Assembly (NCBI GenBank): GCA_033439795.1
Contig: JAUTDP010000003.1
Location: 2,108,001 to 2,172,000, forward strand
Length of the DNA: 64,000 nucleotides
Source of the DNA: Sordaria brevicollis
Taxonomy: Eukaryota; Ascomycota; Sordariomycetes; Sordariales; Sordariaceae
Direction of reading: 5' to 3'
A model generated the notes under the pieces. It was not told the DNA's origin, ran no database searches, and was given only the letters and a program-made list of their open reading frames with translations. A program made the translations under genes and the position numbers. Shown in pieces: positions 35,643 to 47,640 of the stretch; position 1 is the stretch's first letter; each line of letters starts with the position of its first letter.

Positions 35643-36974
35643 TCACAACTTTGGATTCCACTTCGGCTTCTGCTCCTCCTTCTCAAAGCTCCTAATCAAC
35701 CCATCCTGATACTCCGTAGCCACATGCACACCACCAGGACTCCAAACCTTACTTTCCACAATGCCCCTCCCCGCTCCAGCCCTAGGGAACCAAGCCTCCT
35801 GAATCCACCAGACACCCTTTTCCTCTTCCCCATCCTCCTTTGTGCCTCCTCTCTTCAAATTCCCCTCCCAATCCACCTCCAAATCCAAATCCCCCTCCCG
35901 ACTCCCATGCTTCATCACGCACTCCTCCACATTCGTATGAAAAACCAAACTATAACTCAAACTCGCCGCCTTCCCCAGCGTCCACCCCATCCCCAGGTGA
36001 TTACACGCCATCAACAGCCCGTTGCGATCCACCACGTAAGCGTGCACCAAAGCGTGGTCGTTGGCCGTGTACCCATCTGTTCCGTCGCTTGGTAACTTTT
36101 TGTTAAGTCTATACAGCAGTAACTCTCGTCGTTCGTGAACGGGTTTATCAGCGTTGTACTGTGTCATGTCCACCTTGCGCATTTCCACTATCGGAAACTG
36201 GCCCACGACGTTCGGACCGACGAGGGCGAGGACGCCTTCGATGTCAACTGGTGGAGCTGGGGGCCAGTCTTTTGGTTTGCGGGAGGATAAAATGTGGCGG
36301 AAGCGGGTTTGGGGCGGGGGTTCTTGGATGGCGATGCCGGCGGAATGGGGTTCGGAGGCTTTGAAGGAGATCATTGCTGTGAAGGATGGGGAGGGGGCTA
36401 ATGGGAGGGAGGCGTCAGAGATGGGAAACCGGTCGGGGGATGGGGAGGGGGAGGTTGATGGGAGGGCAGGTTGGTAGGCTGTGACCGACATGGTGCTGAA
36501 GGAGCGGGTGGAGGTTAGGGGTTGCAGGGAGTAGATAAATGGTCGGTGACGGTTGCCGGCGGTGGTGAAGTAGCCGTGGATTGTCTATCGTCCTCTGTTA
36601 GTAAGTGGTTATCTCCCATTCCCCAGCTCCGTCACGCTCATCCTTTTTTCAATCTTCTTGTAGATGGTACGGTGTTTAAGAATCGGGTAACGTACGTGGA
36701 GACCAAGTTTCTGAGACTTGGGAATCTTCTTCTGGTCTTCAATCTCACTCCATGTTCGACAAGCTGCTAGAGCAGTCTGGGCGTAGACGTGTCCGCCGTA
36801 GGCTGCCGTGTGGAAGGCTGGCATCTCTTTTTCTGGTGGGTAGTCGCATCCTGGCAAGTAGGCGGAGCGGGTGCCGATGAAGCGGTACTGAGAAGTTGAG
36901 TCGGGAGGGAGCTTGACGAGCTCGAGGGCTTCTTGGTAGGAGAGGAGTTTGTCATATTCGGAGTCGTCTGACAT
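35643..36974 (-). CDS. Acyl-CoA thioesterase (TesB/ACOT8-like double hotdog)
   Basis: It hydrolyses fatty acyl-CoA to free acid and CoA, typically beside beta-oxidation. Two exons, 36974-36696 and 36584-35643, have a 111-base intron (GTACGT...GATAG). The first ends ...KLGLH and the second starts TIHGYFTTAG, and the family needs this join (LH-IHGYF). The product is 406 aa. The first hotdog has AAYGGHVYAQTALAACRT (about residues 64-81). The second has LLMACNHLGMG, KAASLSYSLVFHT and WWIQEAWFPRAG..RGIVESKVWSPGGVHVATEYQDGLIR near the C-terminus. It ends in Pro-Lys-Leu, a weak variant of the peroxisomal PTS1 tripeptide, so peroxisomal import is possible but unproven. Without the first exon the downstream ATG at 36491 would give an incomplete enzyme. 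Confidence 0.88.
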
Positions 36975-38334
36975 GGTGGTAGTGGGAGGGACGAGTGTCC
37001 CGGTGGCTGATGAAGCTCTTGTTGAGACACTGGTGATGTGACAGATGAAACAGACACGGTTGATGAGATGAGAACAGGTGAAGAAAGTCAAGAAGTTGTG
37101 ATTAGAAATGAGAAACTCGTGATTGTGCTAAGTTACACAAATAGCCTCAATGCCACCTTAATATCACAGATGTCGGAAAAGACACCCGGCCGTTGTTGAA
37201 GATTTCAGCTGTCACTCCAGCAAACTGTGAAGCTGTTGGCGTCCTGAGTCGGCATCGGGTAAGCTGGTGAGATGCGGGCGGCCGCGTGCCCGCGCGGGAA
37301 TGGCGATGGAGGGGGAAGCTTGGCTTAGCTGAAGGAGGAAGTACCGAGGCATCTTTACACGTGATGAGTACGGCATCATCGCGCCGGTCTGACCAATGAA
37401 CCTTTCGGCTAGAACACTTCCGGAATGGTGCCGTTCCGACTTGTCGAGGGCCGATCCGCGGCTCCACTTCCATATTCCGGAGCCGGATCTGAGTCGGAGT
37501 CGGGCCCGGGAGATTAGGAATGGAAAGCGGGAGGAGTCCGGGCCGTTCACGGGGTGGAGCAATGCCGGTGCGTAGAAGTGGAACGGCCGAAGGCGAAGGG
37601 AAGCCGGAAGCAACTCATATCTGCAACGTTTATTATAGTCCATTCCGATTTTCACTACCAGCAGAAGGTCGTCCTCCAATCTGGGTAACCAATGCTGTCC
37701 AGTTTGTCATTGTCGATGATGCTTGGTTTTTTGGTCTCATTCTCTGGCTGCTAACAATGACGACATGATCTTTGTGAGGGTTAGGGTCATGCCTGCAGTT
37801 TGAGGTAGCTGGTTAGAGCTTCCTCCGGCTGGTCGTGAGCTCAACAACCACCCAATCTGTGCAGCAGTTGAGTCAACTGAAGTCTTTAAGCATTCGAGGT
37901 CTCACTTGTCAACCCTTTCAATTTCATCTCAACATCTACCCTCCCCAGGCGTGGTGACAATTGCAGTATCTGATGAGATGAAAGCTCCCACGTGGGAGGT
38001 CATGTGACTCTGTGCTAACTGCTTCGGGCAACCACCTTGGGAAGCTTTCCAGAATGTGGTCCAAGCGTCACTCCTTCAACCCAGCAACCGGTCGCCAGTT
38101 GCCAGCGGCAGGACGGACAGAAGGGCAGCCAGTGCGTTGCTCAGTGCTCAGCAGGTCGATTGTGGGACCATTGTGGGCAATTGGACTCCAGCGGATTCGC
38201 TACTGCTGAGCAAAACCAGCTTCGGCTTCCCGAGCGCAGGCCCAGGCAAAGAAACATCATCTCCCGCCTCTCCGCTCTCTCCCGGTCAATTGTCACTCCG
38301 ACATCACACCACCACCACCACCGTCGCCGTCACC
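36975..38334. promoter_or_regulatory. Shared divergent promoter region of the thioesterase and COX4 genes
   Basis: The thioesterase is transcribed leftward and COX4 rightward from this 1.36-kb space. No TATA box is clear. A (CAC)n/(ACC)n stretch lies just upstream of the COX4 ATG (38304-38334). Short frames present are not supported. Confidence 0.5.
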
Positions 38335-39660
38335 ATGTTCTTGTCCCGCACCGCCGTCGCCGTCGCCCGCCGGGCCACCGCTGTCCCCGCCCTCCGCCGC
38401 AGCATCGCCACCACCGTTGTGCGCCGTAAGTGATTGCCTCTGTTGGTCCGGAACTTTAGCGGCCTGAAAAAACCCACGGCGTCGAAAAAAGCTCCAATCG
38501 CGAAGCTTGCAAATATCCGCGCATCATCATCACCAAATCGACGACGACATCATAAACCCCCCACCACCACCACGAACAATTCGCGACAGCCACACACGAA
38601 CACAATTGAAACCGAAACAAACATCGATCGCAAACTGACACCATGCTTTTCTCATAATTCCAGGCCAGGCCGAGACCAAGGCTCCCACCGCCCACATCAA
38701 GGGTCTCTCCGGTATGATGATCTCTTCCCCTCGGCCCCGGCGAATTGCGTCACGATTGAGTCTATTGGGATTGCTGGGGAAACTTGGGCTACGCAAATTG
38801 GAAGCTGTGGTGGGGTCTACCGAAGCTTGAGCTGAGCTTGGATAAGCTTGGGGAAGCTCTGAAACAACACGGAGGAAGAAGGCATTGGACGATAAGGGGA
38901 AGGCGTCATAATCGTCAACAACGGGAGAAGCTCGACCAGTTCAAGCTCTGCCACACCTTTCCACGCGGGTAGCTCCAGTTACAGCCCAGCCCCAGCTATC
39001 CCATAGCTCCTTCGCTCTCCCTCGCTCACTCACCCCATGACGCGATGCGGGGTGACGTACGAACCGCATACGACCAAAGGAGCATGCATAACTAACCTAC
39101 ACTTTCGCGACACAACAGAGATCAAGACCACCGATGACCTCTTCGGCCCCGGTGCCGCTGATGGCACCGTCCCCACCGATGTCGAGCAGGCCACCGGTCT
39201 CGAGCGTCTCGAGATTCTCGGCAAGATGGAGGGTGTCGACGTTTTCGACATGAAGCCCCTTGATGCCTCCCGCAGGGGTATGTTTTGTCTCGAGCTAAAG
39301 AGCTGGGGATAGGGATACTAAGAAAAACAAACAGGCACCATGGAGAACCCCATCTCCGTCCGCTCCGCCGGTGATGAGCAGTACGCCGGTTGCACTGGCT
39401 TCCCCGCTGACTCCCACAACGTCATCTGGCTCACCGTGAGTTGCCCCCTTTTCACAATTTAGCAGTGACCTGCTACTAACAGACGACAACAGATGACCCG
39501 CGAGCGCCCCATCGAGCGCTGCCCCGAGTGCGGCAACGTCTACAAGATGGACTACGTCGGTCCCCAGGACTCCCACGACCACCACCACGATGACCACCAC
39601 CACCACGGCTTCGAGGAGCCCAAGACCTTTGCCGACTACGTCAAGCCCGAGTACTGGTAA
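38335..39660 (+). CDS. COX4: Cytochrome c oxidase subunit 4 (COX4; mammalian COX5B homologue), mitochondrial
   Basis: Nuclear-encoded, zinc-binding structural subunit of respiratory complex IV on the matrix side of the inner membrane. Five exons (38335-38425, 38664-38711, 39119-39277, 39335-39435, 39493-39660) give 188 aa. The start MFLSRTAVAVARRATAVPAL is an Arg/Ala-rich mitochondrial presequence. The mature part shows EIKTTDDLFGPGAADGTVPT, ATGLERLEILGKMEGVDVFD, GTMENPISVRSAGDEQYAGC and RPIERCPECGNVYKMDYVG, ending TFADYVKPEYW. Cys119, Cys143 and Cys146 are zinc ligands. A histidine-rich stretch (about 161-171) sits just before the end. The second exon is only 48 bases and the intron after it about 407, which is why simple frame searches miss the gene. 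Joins keep the family reading throughout. Confidence 0.96.
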
Positions 39661-40324
39661 ATCACCAGCCGCGTTGGGTTGAGTGTTGGTCAAGAGGTTT
39701 TCTTGGGAAAGAATTAGTGGGTTGTTAATAGAAGAAGACATTGAAGAAATGCATTGCACATGACAAGCTTATGGGTGGCGCACAGGGGAGGCTTTGTGAC
39801 TGCAAAATGCGAGCATAGAAGTGGCCGACGAATCATTGGTCAAGAAGGTGACGAACAAGAGACCTGGGATTCTTCTGATACCTAGAGTTGTAGAGTACAG
39901 GTTGAGATGACCTGGAAAGTATCAAAGATGAAGTTGTATAGATGTTTTCTTCATGACCTATTTTATGTTTGGGTATCCTAGGATTCCAATGTGCGAAGCA
40001 CGCGACTGGATAATGATCTACCTGTGCGTCATGATCTCTGAAAGGCCGAAAGCACATGTCAAGCTCCCTGTACATATCTGACCGGGGCGCTCCGTCTTTT
40101 GTGCTCCGTAACCGGATACTGTAGCGGCTGTTCGGGACTCGGGTTGCGAGCATGAGGGCAAGATATCGTGATTCTCATCTTCTGCTTTCCAAGCAACCCG
40201 CTGTTGTCCATCCCAAATGTCCTGGCAGGATCTCTTTGGAGCATCAAGCTGACTGTCGACCTTGTTCGGCATGCCCCTTTTCTCGGTTGTTTACTTTAAC
40301 CCCGGACTCCATATTCAAGGTCGT
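39661..40324. other. Intergenic between convergent COX4 and DUF4604 genes
   Basis: It holds the 3' ends of both transcripts. No supported gene or motif. Confidence 0.6.
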
Positions 40325-40951
40325 TCAACCCTCTTCATCACCAAAGCTAAGCTTAATCTTCTTAGCCTTCTTCTTGGTCGCCTTTGGTTTTGGCTTTTCC
40401 TCCCCCTCTTCTGTTTTCCCGCTATCCTTTTCTTGGACAGCACTGTCGTCTGCCCTCCGCTTCTTGCCGCTTGATGATGCACCCCCCTCTTGCTCTTGAT
40501 CAGAATCATCACCACCACCAATAACCTTACCCACCTTTCTCTTTTTACTCGCTCCTATCCCCACGTTCTTTTCTTGTTTTCCCGCCTCTTCCTTTTCTTT
40601 TGTCGTTGTTGTCTCGCCCTCTTTCCCTCCCTCCCCACCTTCTATCCCCTCCCCATCACCATCCCCTCCTTGTGCCTCCTTCTCCATCACCGTCCCATCC
40701 TTCCCCAAGGTAACAGTATCAATAACATTCCCCCCCTCATCCAATATAACCGGGGCATCCTCCGCCTCCTCACTTCCACTTCTCTTCTTCGTCGGTCGTC
40801 TCCGAGCAGCTAGTATAGGATCGGGACCGTCAAAGTTTCCAGGGCTGTGTTGAGCGTGAAGACGGGCGAGAAAGGGAGGGAGCGTGGCGGAGCGGTCGTA
40901 GAGGAGGTTTTTGGGGTTGATTTTCCCGCCTCCTCCTCCTGAACCTGACAT
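40325..40951 (-). CDS. DUF4604 domain protein
   Basis: A single 208-codon frame with an ATG start. After a glycine run, KINPKNLLYDRSATLPPFLARLHAQ (residues about 10-34) fits the N-terminal signature of the DUF4604 family: a short basic start, L-Y-D, and P-F-L-x-x-L. APVILDEGGNVID (about 66-78) is the second conserved piece. The rest is charged and unstructured, with KKRKVGK and KKRRADD as likely nuclear signals and a lysine-rich end (KATKKKAKKIKLSFGDEEG). Family members are small eukaryotic proteins of unknown function, some linked to splicing or nucleolar fractions. No intron signals. It converges on COX4. Confidence 0.8.
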   Translation of the reverse strand: MSGSGGGGGKINPKNLLYDRSATLPPFLARLHAQHSPGNFDGPDPILAARRRPTKKRSGSEEAEDAPVILDEGGNVIDTVTLGKDGTVMEKEAQGGDGDGEGIEGGEGGKEGETTTTKEKEEAGKQEKNVGIGASKKRKVGKVIGGGDDSDQEQEGGASSSGKKRRADDSAVQEKDSGKTEEGEEKPKPKATKKKAKKIKLSFGDEEG

Positions 40952-42145
40952 CTTCGCGGGTTGCTAGGTCGAGTGGTAGAGTTGTGCGGTTGAGAGGTGG
41001 GTTGATCGTAATATAGCTCGCGGTGACGTGTCGAGCAAATATAATATGAGTGCAGAAGTGGGCTGTTGTTGGAACAGCTCGAGGACGGCTGCTTTTGGGA
41101 AACTTGTGTGCGATCAGATGCGCCTCGGTAGTGTAGCGCTGCGCTGCTCGCTAGGATGATAGTGCGGGCTCGATGGAAAGTGATTTTGAACCAAAAGTCG
41201 CCATAGACTGATGTCCTCTGGTATTTCGAAGAGTTGGGTGTTACGGAGAAAAGATAAAAGTTGCGACAGGTTGTTTGATCTGGAAAGGTAACACGACTTG
41301 CGACAGACTGCGACTGGAATGTTTCGAGACCTCGACGTCTGGACTCCACACGCTTGAGACCCACTCCTCCCGTTGAGAGCTTTGACCACCCTGAACCAAA
41401 AATGCGGGGCCGTCCCGGCCGTTAGTGCAACACTCCGGGGAAGCTTGTCGTGCAACACCAAACCTTAACAACGTCACATCGTCAAGGGACGACTATCGCC
41501 GCCGGGTTGAAGTCCGGATGTCTACTTCATCCTCTTTGACTTCCTCTTTATTTGTTCATCATCTCTATATCTCTACACATTCATAATATCGGGAGTATCC
41601 ATACAGCATATTTTACAGCACAGAAAACGAAGTGTCCTCAACCAGCTCCCATATCCGGATCACCTCCCCTCCTCTGCTTGCTTGTGTGCCAACCCTTTGT
41701 CCAAAAGTTTAGGATGAAGGCGAAGTAATTACTTGTACGACAGGTCAAACAGCGTAAACCCCGGAATAACAGTGCCGAATCTTCAAGGGCTGAGATCAAA
41801 TGTAAGAGTTATGGGGGTGAGATTGGCGATTAGGAATATGCTTGAATTGGATACTGCGATGGTCCTGTCACGAAACGTGTGATCTTCGGAACAAACAGTC
41901 AGGGCACGAAGAGGGCTAAAAACTACAGTATGATGATGCGGCTATCATGTTGGAGGTGATAGGCACCAACTGTTCTGTTATGCAAGGCAACAGATACAGG
42001 AGAACTCCAGCTCATATCTGTAAGGGATCACGATAATGACCGCACACCGCCCTTGATGAGTCGAAACCAGGTAACTCAGAAGGGGAAAGATTCTAACAGA
42101 CCTCGATGAGGACTCAGCAAAACCCAAACTTCCTCTCAACCACTG
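40952..42145. other. Intergenic, no supported gene
   Basis: Upstream region of the DUF4604 gene and 3' flank of the Clr5-domain gene, both on the minus strand. Short minus frames at 40810-41461 continue past the DUF4604 start but lack motifs. Confidence 0.55.
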
Positions 42146-43970
42146 TCAACCAGGATACCCTCCCGGTTCTTGCCTAGAATAGGGACTCGATGCCATAGAG
42201 TTCATTGTGGCCAACGGCTCTCTGGAAAGTGCCGCCGGCAAAGGGGCGACGGGCCTGTTAAGCGTGTAAACCTGACCCACGGACGCAGAGGCAAACTGCT
42301 GGCCTTGAACAGTCGACTGCGGTCCATACTCCAAACTTGCATCAACGTCATTGCCTCCTTGATAGCCGGCAGTGTAGCTGTTGTTGGAATTGTAGGACGG
42401 ATATGTCCCTCCAGAGTATGACTGAACAGCAGGAGCGTACGCGTTGTGCGACGGCAAGCCATCATATGCGCTACCGTCGCCCGCGTAGGTATAATGCTCG
42501 GAACTAACTAGGAGTGCCTGTCCCTGGTCGTGTGGTTGACACGGTTCGGGCCCAGTGAATTGAAGAGCCGGCATGGTGGAAGCATTCGCTGCAGACTGTC
42601 CATCACCGCTCCATGGGGAAGAAAGCGGCATACCGGCAGCGTTGGCGTTGTTGGAAGGATATGTTAAGATACCAAGCCCGGAGTTGATGTTCGAAGACAA
42701 CGCTGGGCGTCCAAGATAGTTGGTGATCTGGCTGGAATGCCCATTATGAGTTTCCTCCCAGTTGAGGCGTGTCGGTGGCATCGGCAAGGATTGTTGTGGG
42801 GCATCATATGCCACCAACCTTCCGTCGATCTGGCCTGAAGCTGTCACTGAGTTTGCCATCGCAACCGAATTGTGAGTGCCCGCGAAGGCTTGAAAAGAAT
42901 TCGTTGCATACGCCGAGCGGTGTTCACTTGGTGCATACGCCTCCATCGAATGTGTGCAACAGCCGATGGTGGTGTTTAGCGTGGTTGCAGAGAGAGCCGG
43001 AGAAGGACCAGCATTGGTCAAGAGGCCAACCCGACTGTGGTTCAGCTCAAGAGGCGGTACAGACGATATTGAGCCCTGTCTAACCCTTGCAGACAGCTGA
43101 TATTCGCCTGGGTCGCTGAAGGCTGTCGACTGCGGAGAGAAGTTATTTTCGAACAGGTTATCCTGTTTCGAGGCGTAGGCCGGCATCGTGGGAAGGGGAG
43201 CGCATATTGTAGTGTTCATGGAGTTAACCGACGGAGCAGGGGACGCGGCAGTCCTGGCAAAGTTGCCATCATGTCGTTGGCTCCAAATAGTTGAGGACAA
43301 GTTTGGCCAGGAAGGGAGTTGATAATGCCCGGGCTGGACATTGTCCGTGTTATTCGGCTGAGATAGTTGTACTGGGACGTGATGCTCCTCTGCTCTTGGT
43401 TGCGGTTTTTCAGAGGCTTCGTCGGTGCTAGGACGATTCCTTTGGCGTGCTTTTGTGTCTTCCGGCTCAGGTGTTCTGTAATTGATGCCTCTCGGTGTTT
43501 CAACTACCAAGCATAAGCGATGACCCAAAACGAAGGATAATCAGTACCACTGTACCTTCTTGTAACTCTTCATCAGTAAACTCTGTAAGCTTGTGTCGAT
43601 GCTTGAACCGCGTGAACTTAGTTCTCAGTATCTCTTCGCCATTGTCGTTGAAAAAGACTGTTTCCTTTCCCTTGTCGAGCCGTTTTTTTTGTATCTTCAG
43701 CATGGCTTTCATATCGTCGGTTTTGTAGTTCTTCTCGAATCCCCCCCATTTTTGGAAGCAGCGCTTGTATTGTTTGTCGCTGAATGAAACAGGGAGGTTA
43801 GTGATTGGCCCGCAATGGAAGGGACGTGTAATGTACTTGACCGGCAACCCATGCTCTCTCGTCATAATTTCCATGACTTGCTTTAATGACTTGTTTTCTG
43901 TAATGTATAAACGATAAATAGTATGACGGTGTATGTCAAGTTTGGGCCGCTTTTCGGAAACTTTTGGCAT
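42146..43970 (-). CDS. Clr5-domain protein, putative transcriptional regulator
   Basis: Three exons (43970-43837, 43779-43556, 43503-42146) give 571 aa. The first join restores the Clr5 signature: LYITENKSLKQVMEIMTREHG on exon 1, then NDKQYKRCFQKWG and KNYKTDDMKAML on exon 2. The intron is 57 bases with a GTACAT donor and CACTAAC branch site. The second intron (52 bases, GTACAG...GGTAG) joins EELQEV to ETPRGINYRTPEP. The Clr5 domain, named after fission yeast Clr5, occupies about residues 12-70 and is common at the N-terminus of filamentous-fungal regulators. The remaining 440 residues are rich in Ser, Asn, Gln, Tyr and Pro with repeated P-A-L-S-x-T-T-L-N-T-T-I-type phrases (around PAPSVNSMNTTICAPLPTMP and PSPALSATTLNTTIGCC), which suggest internal duplication. 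Targets are unknown. Confidence 0.85.
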
Positions 43971-46275
43971 CGTGAAATCGGTGTAACTGTCGTAGATTGA
44001 AAACGCTCTGACCCTCGCACAAAAATAGAAAAGTGGGCTCCAAAGGAGGTTTTATACTGAGATACTGTTGAGGTGGTGCGTGAAACGAGTGACGAAGAAG
44101 AGAGGGAAGCAGGTGAGTGGTTATATATGGTCACTCAGACCATAGTAAAGAGATCAGAGCCGCCCGGCTCCATGTAACAGCTCACAGAGAAAAGAATCGC
44201 TCACCTTAGATTCGAGCAAGCTAAGGCATAGGAACAGCATCAGCCCCAGACCGCTAGATGTCCCGGCAATACTCCGAGGTTTGGAATCTTCGACGGGATA
44301 TGCACCTGCACTGACGGCGACATGCTTGGCAAAAAGAAAAGAAAGACAGACCAGGGGCTACTAGGACCCTACAGCACTGATGTACACTCGTACATCAGGC
44401 ATAACAGAACAATGGGACTTTTGTCCATGGAGATTTCGGTGAGGGCTGGTAGTGGATCCATGGGAGATAAGCCATGAAACACCTAAACATGTAGCAAGGT
44501 TAGTCGGAAAGAAGATCTAGCAGAGTGATGGAAAGAGACAGGAACTAGTAGTGTGCTGTGTGACCTCCCCATCAGGGCTGCTGCACATGCACGTGGAGCA
44601 TTTCGTGCTGGTGTTCGCTTGGGGCTTGTCATGTTCCATCCGGCTCAAGTGTGACGGCAGACGATCGTGTTTTAGCCTGGCAGTCCTTGGTAGCCTTTGT
44701 GGTGCTCTTTCTTGACGATTCCAGAAATCAGCTAAACGTCGATCTTAGCCCTCAACCCGGTTTGAGGGTCCTAAGAACGTAAAGGGCAGTGAACGTGCAG
44801 CCGGATGCGAAGCCGGTGCGCAAGCGTCGCCTATTATCTTGGGTATGATCTGGATCGAGAGCGGGAACCAGACACTTGGGAACAAGGAGGCTGGTCCCAC
44901 CGGGTATAGGAAAACAATGCATCCGAATGCACCGTCGAAATATTAAAGCCGAGCCGCACCCAGAGTGTTTCTTGGGTTGTTGAGTTGCAACTTTTCGGGG
45001 ACGACGCACTTTGCTTCCGTGCGTCCCATGGCAAGCTGAGAAGTCGGTCCCTGGAGACAATGGATAAATCCAGCGAACGACATGGACCGTAGGGGCTAGC
45101 TGCAGGCTGTGCGTGAACGCAAGAGTTGAGTCTTCCCGTAGACTTGGGAAGCGCCGGTGAGTGGTGTAACCTTCGGGACAAGTGTAAAAAAGGCATCCAA
45201 GCCATTCCACTGCGATGGTCGCCTTGTTTGCGGGAGGTTCTTCCGGCTGGAAGGTTGGGAGATGTTCCTGGGCAAGGCGACATACAACTGATGCAAGGAC
45301 CAGTGTGCACGCGGGGAAGACAAGCCATGGCCGTTCCTGGTTCCGCGGGAGGTCTCCGGTTGTGACCATGAGCCGAATGGTCGTCTGTGCCGCGAGAGTT
45401 ATCACTGCGGATCTATTGACGTGCTCCCCGTACCGTGTTTGTTCTGCTCAGTCTTGGATGCCTGGGGACCTCGGGTGTAACATTTTTTCGACTCGAAAGA
45501 GCATGTCTGGACTTGAATCGTGATTCGGGAACAACGTAGGACCGTCGATGGTTCTGGACCGTGCCAAGAAGTGGTTTCTACGCCGATCTCATCACAAATT
45601 CAGCCTTGGTGTTCGCGATGCCCGACGACGCGGGAAGAGAAGTGACACTGGTCAGTGGTAATTCGTGACCTGATACTCGAGTGCGCTAGAGGCAGGCTGA
45701 AGCAGACTGTAACCAGACTGAACAGTTAGCATGACGCTCATAACTCAAGGGACAAAAAAAACCCAGGACGACGGATCCAAACTTGGATGCTGTTGATCCC
45801 TTGGAGACAGTCGAACTTTTCAGCCCCTGGGTTGGGTGGACAATGCCTTTCCATCGTGATGGGGGCCAAAACGCGGGGCACGAAACCATTGGAGGGTCGT
45901 GAAGTTGCATCAATTCCCTTTGAGGGTGATGATGGGTGGCTTGTAGGCGGAATCTCTTGACCGCTTTCCCAAGCTGTGTCAGACCCGTTCCTGAGACCCG
46001 TGGGGGTGGTCACGATGGTGTTTCCCCAATGTTGAGGCTGGCCAACTGGCAAATCGTGATGGTGTAACTGGTTCTCTAAGCCACATTCGCGACGCAAGGA
46101 GACAGGTACGCGAGGACGGAGGGCGTGTCGCAGCCAACTGAGCCACACTCTGCCTAGGAGAGACGTTAGAGGCAGTATATGCTGGTGACACGAAGCCAAC
46201 ATTAGCCATTGAGAAACCCAAATGGGCATTTCAATGTGATATCAATGGGACATACCGAGATGTCCAGTGTAGCAA

Positions 46276-46385
46276 CGCCGAAGACAAGATGCCGAAGAGA
46301 ACATTCCGAAGAGAAGATACCGAGATGATGACTCCGTCTGAGGATGCCGAAAAGAAGCCGAAATGTAGAGCTCCGAAGAAGAGGT
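46276..46385. repeat. Degenerate 14-15 bp tandem repeat (GCCGAAGANAAGAT-like)
   Basis: About seven units with a core CCGAAGA followed by A/G-rich sequence, for example GCCGAAGACAAGAT, GCCGAAGAGAACAT and TCCGAAGAGAAGAT. Units become less similar to the right. No coding frame is preserved over it. Confidence 0.65.
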
Positions 46386-47306
46386 ATCGACAAAGTGACT
46401 CGATAGCCAAGTAGGAATCGTCATTCGACGAGGCTCTTCACCGTCTCCTCAGGCCAGCAAGGCACGCCCAATGTCGTACAACCTTAAGAACTAAGGCATC
46501 GGCAACAAATCATTCGCCCATTCGACAAATACGGAGAACATGTTCGTCCCTTTTGCCGTATACGGTAGCCAGGATGCCGGCCATGGTGTTGAGATGCTGA
46601 CAGGACAAGACGTCAAAAGAGCGGTGGAAGTTCGCCAGCAAGAACAAGAACGTTGTTGGATGAGAGGAAAGAGTTCAGAGATATGGAATGCGGCGAGGTG
46701 CATCAGAATCCATTTCCAAAAAGATTCACTCGTGCCCTTCCCGTCTTCCTATCATCGCGCCTTCCATAGCGAACATCATGACCCGACATAAAGCGGTGTC
46801 AAAAGGAAAGAATGTTGAAGTGAAGAGTGGGGGAGAACCGGCGTGAGCTGTTAGTGCATTGATCGACAATCCCCCAATGGCGTTATCGCTGCACGTCAAT
46901 TGCAGAGCCAGGACGCTAACGCCTGCACGAAATACCTGAAACAGTTCGCTCGCAGGGCGCTGCAGCCACTAACAGCGCTGCACTGTTTTGCAGCACGGTC
47001 CACTGCAGGCATTCTGGGCGTGGAAGGAGCTTCCTGATGACTTCACAACATTCGAGGCAGATTTATCGTGAACGGCAAGCGCGACAAAGCACACAAATGT
47101 TCACGAGATCTTCGCGGAAACACGTGTTGAAAGAAGAGAGTCTGCTCACCGCAGGTTTTCTTCAAATGCAGCGAATCAAACCCGTTCAATTTCCAGGCAT
47201 CAACGCTCTAAATCGACTGAACCGCATGCTGTATGTGCAACTGGATGTCCAACCAGGAGTCAACACCAACGCAACTATCGCGGAGTAAACAACCGGCAGA
47301 ACAACG

Positions 47307-47640
47307 ATATTCCAGACCGCAACTTCGTCTGAAATGCAACGAATGGCTGACCCATAAAGAACAAGGATCAAATGCTTTTGATATCCACGAGATCACATCC
47401 ACCATCTGCGATGATACCTACCTTCAGCCAGCAACGATCCTGCTTGGCCATTGTCAACACCAAGACCAGCATCACGATGTAAAAAATAGCAGAAAGACAA
47501 TACTCCAGACCGCAACTTCGTTCAACTTCCCACAAAAAGGCAGCCTGAAAGTCCTGGGATCAATTGTCTTTTTGATACCCACGAGACCACATCCGCCATT
47601 TGCGATGATACCCTCAGCCAACAACCACCCTGCTTCATGA
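47307..47640. repeat. Diverged direct duplication, unit about 193 bp
   Basis: Two copies, from 47307 and from 47500, share the start ATA(T/C)TCCAGACCGCAACTTCG. They share a middle GGATCAA...TTTTGATA(T/C)CCACGAGA, a block CACATCC(A/G)CCAT(C/T)TGCGATGATACC and an end CAGCCA(G/A)CAAC...CCTGCTT. A partial third copy of the end is at about 47880-47912, and of the start (CCAGACCGCAACTTC) at 48025-48039. Much of the difference is C/T or A/G. Confidence 0.8.

Noticed and set aside
44752..45405. Minus-strand frame of about 217 codons
   Set aside because: No motif, domain or codon pattern, and a second minus frame of 164 codons overlaps it; treated as chance.
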